Positions 6,717 through 11,960 of a DNA stretch of 11,960 nucleotides are shown here, piece after piece. The notes below the pieces were generated by a model that saw only the letters and a program-made list of their open reading frames with translations, did not search any database and was not told the DNA's origin. The translations under genes and the position numbers were made by a program. The number at the start of each line of letters is the position of its first letter. Positions within the stretch are counted from its first letter, which is position 1. The stretch comes from Planctomycetota bacterium (lineage in GTDB: Bacteria > Planctomycetota > Phycisphaerae > Sedimentisphaerales > Anaerohalosphaeraceae). The stretch covers positions 1 through 11,960 of the forward strand of contig DAOVVQ010000094.1 in assembly GCA_030637065.1 (NCBI GenBank), read 5' to 3'.

Positions 6717-7607
6717 ATGAAGTCCATGGAAGATATTACAGAAAAAAGTTCGTCGTTAAGGTTTGTGCTTATTATCGGTGCGATGAAATGCGCAACGACG
6801 AGCCTGTTTCATTATCTGTCGCAGCATCCGGAGATCGCACCCTGTTCGAAGAAGGAGGCGAATTTTTTTAACTACCCCCGGCGTTTTGCGCAGGGTTTTC
6901 AGTGGTATTTGGCCCTGTGGAACGAGGAACAGACAGAGAACAAACTGCTTTTGGACGCTTCTCCCGGTTATACGATGCGCAAGACAGCGACGGTGGCCGA
7001 AAATATCCGGTCGGTTCAGGTTTCGACCGGGACGGATTTCAAGTTCGTATATATAATGCGCGACCCCGTGGCTCGTTTTGTCTCTCACTATAAGCATGTC
7101 CGGGCCAGGGGTAAGGTATCCGGGCCGATCACCGATGTGATCGCCGATGACAGTTGGTTTGTCGATGCTTCGAGGTATGCCAGCCAGTTAGACGAGTATT
7201 ACAAGAGGTTCGATGCCGAGAACATCCTGCTTGTGTTGTTTGAAGATATTGTTGCCGACCCTGCGAAGGTGCTCAGGACGATTTGCTCGTTTCTGGAGAT
7301 CGATGCGACGTGGCCGTTCGAGGGCCTTTCAACCGGCAGCAACCCGACGAGAGGAATGAAATTTCGCCTTTTCGAGAGAAGGGTCAAGAAGTCAATGCCG
7401 CTGGTGGCTCGCGGTGTAAAGCTGATCCCTAAAAGATTGCGGTTGGCGGTTTCGGGAGTGTTTTCCCGGGCGGGCGATGCAAGTGTATCGCTCTCCAGCC
7501 AGGAACGCAAGCTGCTGCTAAGCTACCTGAAAGAGGATTTGCTGAAACTGGAAAACATATACGGCGTCGATACGAGCCGGTGGAATATCGATTTTGACGA
7601 AGATTGA
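6717..7607 (+). CDS. Sulfotransfer_1-type PAPS-dependent carbohydrate sulfotransferase
   Basis: The 296-residue protein resembles the heparan-sulfate/carbohydrate sulfotransferase family. The 5'-phosphosulfate loop is GAMKCATTSL (21-30), with catalytic Lys 24. KKEANFF (45-51) matches the family KExxFF segment. The 3'-phosphate site is RDPVARFVSHY (115-125), with Arg 115 and Ser 123. LLVLFEDIVADPAKVL and a FLEID segment fit the conserved C-terminal part. No signal peptide or membrane helix is seen, so it likely acts in the cytoplasm on a lipid-linked or nucleotide-linked glycan. The start is ATG 6717; ATG 6726 is a near alternative and would free the ribosome site from the hairpin at 6698-6715. 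It sits between a sulfotransferase of another branch and a GT4 glycosyltransferase whose start is 27 bases downstream, so the genes probably form one operon. The sulfated position is not predictable. Confidence 0.92.
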   Translation: MKSMEDITEKSSSLRFVLIIGAMKCATTSLFHYLSQHPEIAPCSKKEANFFNYPRRFAQGFQWYLALWNEEQTENKLLLDASPGYTMRKTATVAENIRSVQVSTGTDFKFVYIMRDPVARFVSHYKHVRARGKVSGPITDVIADDSWFVDASRYASQLDEYYKRFDAENILLVLFEDIVADPAKVLRTICSFLEIDATWPFEGLSTGSNPTRGMKFRLFERRVKKSMPLVARGVKLIPKRLRLAVSGVFSRAGDASVSLSSQERKLLLSYLKEDLLKLENIYGVDTSRWNIDFDED

Positions 7608-7634
7608 CGGAGCCGTCGCTCTGGAAGGACCTCG

Positions 7635-8837
7635 ATGTCGCAGGATAACGAAAAGATGAATCTCATTTTTATGGGTAATATTCAGTACCCCCACGGTATG
7701 GCTGCGGCCAAGAGGATCGGCAACTGGATCGACTACCTCAAGCTCGACGAGCGGCTCGATATCAAGGTGCTGGTGCTAAGGCAGGGTCGGGTCAAACTTG
7801 CAGATAACAAGCCCGCTGGCACGTATCGGGGCGTCGACTATGTTACGGTCGGCAGCGATATCCGTCCGGGGATCACGGCTCTGTTTAAGGCGCCGGGGTA
7901 TTACTTAAAGGCGATGACATTTCTCAGGAATAACCGGCAAAAGGGCGGCAGGAATATTCTGTATATTTACGGCTATCCCAACATTTACAATCTGCCGCTG
8001 ATCATATTCGCCAGGATGCTCAAGTTCAGGGTGGTTTTCGATATCGTCGAGGACATCGCCTTTCAGGGCAGTTCGCCTGATATCCTGGCCCGGATGAAGA
8101 ATCTTTCGGCGAAGTGGCTTTGGGGGCGGCTGGGGCTGTTTGCCGATGCGGCAATTGTAATCTCCCAGCGGCTCTACAAAAAGACAGCCGCGATCGCAAA
8201 AGGTAGATTCGAGGTCGCCCTGCTGCCGATCTCGGTGAATTTCGAGCATTTTAGCTACCCGCCCAAAGAACCCGGCCAGCGGATGCGAATCTTTTACGGC
8301 GGGACCTTCGGGGTAAAAGACGGGGTGGAGAACCTGATCTGTGCGTTTGAAAAGGTCTGCGACCGCCACGACAATGTCGTCCTGACGCTCAGCGGCAAGG
8401 GCTCGAAAACCCGTATGGAAAAGATCCTCGAGATGATCTCCAACTCGCAATACCGCGAGAGGATCGAATATATGGGGTATTTAGAGGACGATGAGTATTA
8501 CGCTTTGTTGGGCGAGTGCGACGTCCTGTGTATGACCAGGATCGCCTCTCAGTTCGCCCAAGCGGGCTTTCCGTTTAAGTTAGGCGAGTACCTGGCGACG
8601 GGACGGGCGGTGGTAGCATCGGACGTAGGCGACGTCAGCGAGTACCTGGAAGACCGGAAAAATGCGATAATAGTAGAACCGGACAGCTCAGAATCCGTCG
8701 CACAGGGACTCGAATTCCTGACAAGCCACACGGGCCAGGCAGCAAAAATAGGCCAGGAAGGCAGAAAACTCGCAAAAGAAAAGTTCGATGCCGCTGCATC
8801 CGCCGCCGAACTGAAACAAATCCTAAAGGCTGTATGA
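7635..8837 (+). CDS. Family 4 glycosyltransferase (GT-B fold)
   Basis: GGAAGGA at 7623-7629 supports ATG 7635; Met 8 is a weaker alternative. The 400-residue protein has the two-domain GT-B layout. The N-terminal acceptor domain includes NIQYPHGMAAAKRI (15-28). The donor domain starts with YGGTFGVKDGVENLI (221-235), continues with LSGKGSK (252-258) and carries GFPFKLGEYLATG (311-323), with Glu 318 as the conserved nucleotide-sugar ligand, then ASDVGDVSEYL (328-338). This KLGEYLATG form is common in retaining GT4 enzymes of capsule and exopolysaccharide clusters. It is a soluble or peripheral enzyme with no clear membrane helix. It follows the sulfotransferase by 27 bases and precedes a GT2 gene by 26 bases. 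Sugar specificity is unknown. Confidence 0.92.
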   Translation: MSQDNEKMNLIFMGNIQYPHGMAAAKRIGNWIDYLKLDERLDIKVLVLRQGRVKLADNKPAGTYRGVDYVTVGSDIRPGITALFKAPGYYLKAMTFLRNNRQKGGRNILYIYGYPNIYNLPLIIFARMLKFRVVFDIVEDIAFQGSSPDILARMKNLSAKWLWGRLGLFADAAIVISQRLYKKTAAIAKGRFEVALLPISVNFEHFSYPPKEPGQRMRIFYGGTFGVKDGVENLICAFEKVCDRHDNVVLTLSGKGSKTRMEKILEMISNSQYRERIEYMGYLEDDEYYALLGECDVLCMTRIASQFAQAGFPFKLGEYLATGRAVVASDVGDVSEYLEDRKNAIIVEPDSSESVAQGLEFLTSHTGQAAKIGQEGRKLAKEKFDAAASAAELKQILKAV

Positions 8838-8863
8838 CTGCTGTTAACTAAAGGACGCGATTC

Positions 8864-9868
8864 TTGGAAGAATGTCAACAGGCAAAAAAGAAGTGCTCTA
8901 TCAGCACGGTGATCCCGGCTTATAACAACGTCGGCTTCGTCGGGCGGGCGATTGACAGTGTTCTTGCCCAAACCCGCCCTGCCGATGAGATCATTGTTGT
9001 TGACGACGGATCAACGGATAATACTGCGGACGTTGTGCGTTCTTACGGTCAGCAGGTCAGATATATCCATCAGGAAAATGCCGGGGCGAGTGTCGCCCGC
9101 AATACCGGCATCGAGGCGGCCAAGAGTGAATGGATCGCCTTTCTGGATGCCGACGACGAGTGGCTGCCGGAAAAACTTGAGCTGCAAACCGGACATCTTG
9201 AGCGAAATCCGGATATTGTCTGGACGACGGCCAATTATCTTCGCTGTACATGTTGGAATGATCTCCGCTCGGCCCATATGCCCATTGAACAGGCCAAAAG
9301 ATTATCGTCAGACAAAGAGTATTTCAGCAGCTTCTTCTCGGCGTTTCTGCTTAACGCGTGGGGCTGCACCGATACTATCGTTGTCAAACGTGATGTCCTG
9401 ATGGAGGCCGGGCTGTTTCGGCCCGGGCAATTGAGGGCGAACGATTTCGATATGTGGTGGCGGATCGCCTATCTCTATCCGAAGATAGGCTTTATTGCCG
9501 AGCCTTTGGCTATCTACCATCTCGATGTCGAGGGCAGCACGATACGCAGGCACAAGGATTCAAAACTGTCCTGCGAGCTTGTGCAGCGTCATCTGGATCT
9601 GTCGGCTCAACACGGCAGACAAAACGAGTTCGCCCCCTGCGCCGCCTTGCTGCTGCAACGATGGATGCGGAGCATGCTGTTCGAGGCGCAGGGCGGCGAG
9701 ATCCGCGATATGATAACGCAATTCGACCACCTGTTCGGCCCCGGCTATAAGGCTGGGATGCGGGCTCTTACGATATTTCCGCGTTTGACAGCGGCGGGCT
9801 GTCGCGGGATATCGCGAATTGTAAGATTGTCAGGACTACCGCGCCAACTGGCCCGCAGCCGGAAATAG
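8864..9868 (+). CDS. Family 2 glycosyltransferase (GT-A fold), copy B, TTG start
   Basis: The start is TTG 8864, placed 8 bases after AAAGGA (8850-8855). The only later in-frame candidate near the fold, GTG 8909, would cut the first beta strand, and ATG 8872 is out of frame. The 334-residue protein has STVIPAYN (14-21), VVDDGSTDN (45-53) and LDADDEW (94-100), plus a FDMWWRIAY segment matching the acceptor motif region. It aligns along its whole length with the product of 2179-3138: 67 of 95 residues are identical by hand count over the N-terminal domain, with shared later blocks such as WLPEKLELQ, APLAIYH/EPLAIYH and EFxPCAA. The two are thus recent paralogs or exchanged copies. It ends the plus-strand run and faces a convergent minus-strand gene 112 bases away. 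Confidence 0.92.
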   Translation: MEECQQAKKKCSISTVIPAYNNVGFVGRAIDSVLAQTRPADEIIVVDDGSTDNTADVVRSYGQQVRYIHQENAGASVARNTGIEAAKSEWIAFLDADDEWLPEKLELQTGHLERNPDIVWTTANYLRCTCWNDLRSAHMPIEQAKRLSSDKEYFSSFFSAFLLNAWGCTDTIVVKRDVLMEAGLFRPGQLRANDFDMWWRIAYLYPKIGFIAEPLAIYHLDVEGSTIRRHKDSKLSCELVQRHLDLSAQHGRQNEFAPCAALLLQRWMRSMLFEAQGGEIRDMITQFDHLFGPGYKAGMRALTIFPRLTAAGCRGISRIVRLSGLPRQLARSRK

Positions 9869-9884
9869 CTCATATAAACTAATT

Positions 9885-9910
9885 GCCGACAAAGTCGGCT
9901 TCGACCGACT
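9885..9910. other. Two overlapping, mutually exclusive hairpins between convergent genes
   Basis: GCCGAC (9885-9890) pairs with GTCGGC (9894-9899) around AAA. AGTCGG (9893-9898) can instead pair with CCGACT (9905-9910) around CTTCGA. The shared central arm makes the two folds exclusive. On the minus strand the first hairpin is followed by AATTAGTTT, a weak T-rich tail, so it may help end the GT4 transcript. It is not a textbook terminator. Confidence 0.35.
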
Positions 9911-9931
9911 AATAACTAACGACTAACAAGA

Positions 9932-9978
9932 CGGAGGAGCTTACAGAACCGCATGGGTAACAAGTTACCCATCCTACG
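9932..9978. repeat. REP-like palindromic element, copy 2 (right half)
   Basis: Bases 9941-9978 are identical to 2092-2129, including the ATGGGTAAC/GTTACCCAT palindrome (9953-9972). Similarity continues weakly leftward (9932-9940 matches 2083-2091 at 5 of 9 bases). The left arms present in copy 1 (2059-2078) are absent here, so this looks like a partial or shorter form. It is in the same orientation as copy 1 and interrupts the heptamer array. Confidence 0.8.
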
Positions 9979-9980
9979 GA

Positions 9981-11093
9981 CTAATGACTAATCAGTCGGC
10001 TAAAAGCTTCTTTGTATCGCGGGATGATCTTTGCGACGTCGTGAAAGTCGCGTACATATCCCAGGCCGTTTTGGCCGAGTTCTATGTACCTGTCCCGGGC
10101 GAGTATGAAATCGAGACCCTTTTCGAGCGACTGAAAACTGCCGTCGCAACTTAAGCCGCAGGAATATTCGGCAAGAAAATTGTCCGGATTGACATTGAGA
10201 GACAGTATGCAGGTCGCCGCTTTGCAGGCCTGGATGAACGTATTTGGAAAACCCTCGGAATCGCTGGTATTAACAAAAACCTTCGCCCTTTGGAAGTATG
10301 CGTCGATCTCATTGAAGGCGATGCGCTCGTGAAACTCAAGATTGGGCACACTTAGGGCACGACTGACGAGCCGATCGAAGTTATTATCGCCGGTAGCCGC
10401 CTGGCAGATCATCACAAATTGCTCTTCGGGGTACTTTTCGGCAAGATCGATAAACAGCTCCGGCCGCTTGATCGCGGCACTGCGACCGACCCAGAGAACA
10501 TTTTGGCGATTAACGTCCGCAACCGGCCCAAGCCGATGACCGTTGGGTATCACCATCGCCTCGACGCCCATAGTTCCGGCAAGATCGTCCCTGTCTGTCG
10601 AATTCTGCACGGAAACCATCTTAGCGAGTTTCAATGACCACCCGAACGCCTTTCCCAAAACGGGATGTTCCTTGAGATAAGTCCCGTCACATTCACGGCT
10701 GCTGGCTGTGCGATAAACCAGAATCCTGCGGCGGACCCTGCAAAATGCGGCTGTTAAAGGCACACCGGGCGACGGCGTCTTGAGCATGTATATATCCGCA
10801 TCCGCGCTGCGCATCGCCCGCCAGAGACGCAGGGCGCTGCTCAGGGCACACTTACTGAAATCAAGGCTCCGGATGACCCTTACGCCTTCGATAATTTCGC
10901 TGCTATTCTGACCGTAATCGGCCACTATGAAGCTGACCTGAAAGCCGCTGTCCTTTGCAAGCTCCGTGCTGAGCATGTACAGGTCCGTCTCGGCCCCGCC
11001 AAAGACCCCCTGCACCGCTGGATTGAATAAAGGATACGCCTTCGGAGCGATGAAGCAAACGCGTATAGGCCTTTTGTCACCGGTGTCAGCCAT
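9981..11093 (-). CDS. Family 4 glycosyltransferase (GT-B fold)
   Basis: The 370-residue protein starts at ATG 11091-11093, preceded by GAGAGGGG. The acceptor domain has the glycine-rich GVFGGAETDLYML segment (29-41) typical of GT4 enzymes. The donor domain carries VLWVGRSAAIKRPEL (199-213) and SEGFPNTFIQAC (279-290). Glu 280 is the first Glu of the E-x7-E motif; the second is Gln 288, a form I recall as normal for this EGFPNTF(I/L)Q subfamily. The protein ends in SRLISH, where the last codons and the TAG come from the heptamer units at 9980-9993. The start overlaps the upstream gene's stop by 8 bases, so translation is probably coupled. It converges on the plus-strand GT2 gene. It is a cytoplasmic or membrane-peripheral enzyme of glycan assembly, specificity unknown. 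Confidence 0.92.
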   Translation of the reverse strand: MADTGDKRPIRVCFIAPKAYPLFNPAVQGVFGGAETDLYMLSTELAKDSGFQVSFIVADYGQNSSEIIEGVRVIRSLDFSKCALSSALRLWRAMRSADADIYMLKTPSPGVPLTAAFCRVRRRILVYRTASSRECDGTYLKEHPVLGKAFGWSLKLAKMVSVQNSTDRDDLAGTMGVEAMVIPNGHRLGPVADVNRQNVLWVGRSAAIKRPELFIDLAEKYPEEQFVMICQAATGDNNFDRLVSRALSVPNLEFHERIAFNEIDAYFQRAKVFVNTSDSEGFPNTFIQACKAATCILSLNVNPDNFLAEYSCGLSCDGSFQSLEKGLDFILARDRYIELGQNGLGYVRDFHDVAKIIPRYKEAFSRLISH

Positions 11094-11960
11094 TTGCCCC
11101 TCTCGCCTTTGCGGTTTCGATCACGCTGCGATAGGCGTCCATATAGCGGTCGGCAACGCGGCCCCATCCGAACTGCCCGGCGTTTTCCCTTGCGGCATCG
11201 CACATCCGGCGGTACCGCTGCGGGCTGTCGGCGAGAAGCTTTATGGATTCGGCTATCAGCCTGGGCTCCGGCTGGCGGACGACGATACCGTTATCGGTTA
11301 TCAGTTCGGCAACGCCCTCGCATTCCGTAGTGATCACAGGCAGACCCGACGCCATCGCCTCCAACATCGCGTTGCTCATCCCCTCCTGGGCTGTGGCGGT
11401 TACGAAGATATCATGGTCGCGGTAAAGCTGCGGCATCTGATCGGCTGGGACAATGCCGGACATAGTAACCGAGCCGGCCAAGCCCTTATCCTTTATGATC
11501 TTTGCCAGCTTATCGGCCCCGCCGCCGCCCCCGGCGATTGTCAGCGTGGTATTGGCAAATAGCATCTTCAGGATGACCAGGCTTTCTATCAGCAGTTCGA
11601 TCCTCTTGCTCACGGAGAGCCGGCCAACCGTCAACAGCCGAATATTGTCGGCAGCCATCTCATGCCATGCAGGAGTAAATCGCTCAAGCTCGACGCCGTT
11701 TGGTATCACGTCGATCCCCAACTGCGGCATGAACCTTGTCGCCCTGTCCCTCAGACCGTTGCTGCACGCATACATCCGGCTTGCACTATTCCATGTCCGG
11801 CGGAAGATCGGAGCCAGAACCTTGTAGTCCAATGAAAAACGGGCGTTGATCCCGGGCACATCGGAGCCGCGAAGCGAAATGATATAGGGCAGCCGCCGAG
11901 CCGTTCGCCAGGTAAGGACACCGGTCGGAAAGCCGAAGAAGGCGTGTGCAAGGTCATAGC
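11086..11960 (-). CDS. Family 4 glycosyltransferase (GT-B fold), 5' end outside window
   Basis: The frame is open to the window edge. Reading in from 11960 gives YDLAHAFFGFPTG, then PYIISLRGSDVPGIN, which is the classic GT4 acceptor-domain core; the GTG at 11857-11859 is therefore the Val of SDVPG and not a start. About 290 residues are visible. Further on come DVIPNGVELERF, the LLTVGRLSVSKRIELLIE donor-domain entry, LTIAGGGGGADKL, and the full E-x7-E motif in EGMSNAMLEAMASGLPVI, followed by CEGVAELI. This is a retaining enzyme of the kind found in capsule, exopolysaccharide and lipopolysaccharide clusters. It ends at TGA 11086-11088, overlapping the next glycosyltransferase by 8 bases. The locus probably continues beyond the window. 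Confidence 0.94.
   Translation of the reverse strand, partial: YDLAHAFFGFPTGVLTWRTARRLPYIISLRGSDVPGINARFSLDYKVLAPIFRRTWNSASRMYACSNGLRDRATRFMPQLGIDVIPNGVELERFTPAWHEMAADNIRLLTVGRLSVSKRIELLIESLVILKMLFANTTLTIAGGGGGADKLAKIIKDKGLAGSVTMSGIVPADQMPQLYRDHDIFVTATAQEGMSNAMLEAMASGLPVITTECEGVAELITDNGIVVRQPEPRLIAESIKLLADSPQRYRRMCDAARENAGQFGWGRVADRYMDAYRSVIETAKARGANG

Larger units (their letters stand above)
9878..9993. repeat. Interrupted ACTAAYN heptamer array
   Basis: Heptamers of the form ACTAAT/C plus one variable base occur at 9878 (one unit), 9908-9928 (three in tandem) and 9980-9993 (two in tandem). The array is interrupted by the hairpin region 9885-9907 and by the palindromic element around 9929-9979. 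The right-hand units run into the 3' end of the minus-strand glycosyltransferase and provide its stop codon. The pattern resembles the short tandem heptamer repeats known in several bacterial groups; no function is known. Confidence 0.6.

Noticed and set aside
6683..6717. Promoter TTGCAG-17-TATAAG giving a leaderless message at ATG 6717.
   Set aside because: The -35 match is poor and the spacing would place the start site at the ATG itself. The tight operon layout and the AGAGGG site explain the gene better.
10217..10255. Loss of the second Glu in the E-x7-E motif of the 9981-11093 glycosyltransferase (Gln 288).
   Set aside because: EGFPNTF followed by I or L and Q is, as far as I recall, the normal form in a known GT4 subfamily, so the enzyme need not be inactive.
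11857..11859. GTG as the start of the minus-strand edge glycosyltransferase.
   Set aside because: The frame stays open to 11960 and encodes the conserved GT4 segment leading into SLRGSDVPG, where this GTG is the Val.

Overview
The window reads as a chromosomal stretch of a Gram-negative-type bacterium, probably a member of Planctomycetota (Phycisphaerae or Sedimentisphaerales-like). This placement is an inference. It rests on moderate GC (about 42-62% in hand-counted lines), an unusually long multi-PDZ site-2 protease, a secreted PD40 beta-propeller protein with a helical C-terminal module, and the many glycosyltransferases and sulfotransferases. No rRNA or taxon marker is present to settle it.

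Layout. Positions 1-2043 hold the 3' part of an RseP-type intramembrane metalloprotease with a long acidic insert and four PDZ-like modules. A palindromic, REP-like element follows (2044-2129). Two family-2 glycosyltransferases come next (2179-3138, 3181-4212). A self-contained unit then carries its own strong promoter with an A-tract, a secreted PD40/coiled-coil protein (4346-5641) and a strong intrinsic terminator (5681-5718). A new promoter candidate precedes a four-gene run: NodH/Stf0-like sulfotransferase (5841-6650), Sulfotransfer_1-type sulfotransferase (6717-7607), GT4 glycosyltransferase (7635-8837) and GT2 glycosyltransferase with a TTG start (8864-9868). The convergent gap 9869-9980 is a mosaic of ACTAAYN heptamers, hairpins and a second copy of the palindromic element. 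On the minus strand, two overlapping GT4 glycosyltransferases (11086-11960, open at the window edge, then 9981-11093) are translationally coupled.

Taken together, 2179-11960 looks like part of a surface or extracellular glycan assembly locus. Up to six glycosyltransferases would build the chain and two unrelated PAPS-dependent sulfotransferases would sulfate it. No polymerase, flippase or ABC exporter is visible in the window. The acceptor and sugars cannot be told from sequence. The most notable non-gene features are the 38-base identical direct repeats bracketing the 2.1-9.9 kb block, the heptamer array that supplies the last codons of a glycosyltransferase, and the composite PD40 protein whose two halves differ in GC. 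I found no CRISPR, tRNA, rRNA, transposase or phage gene. No gap between genes exceeds 300 bases.
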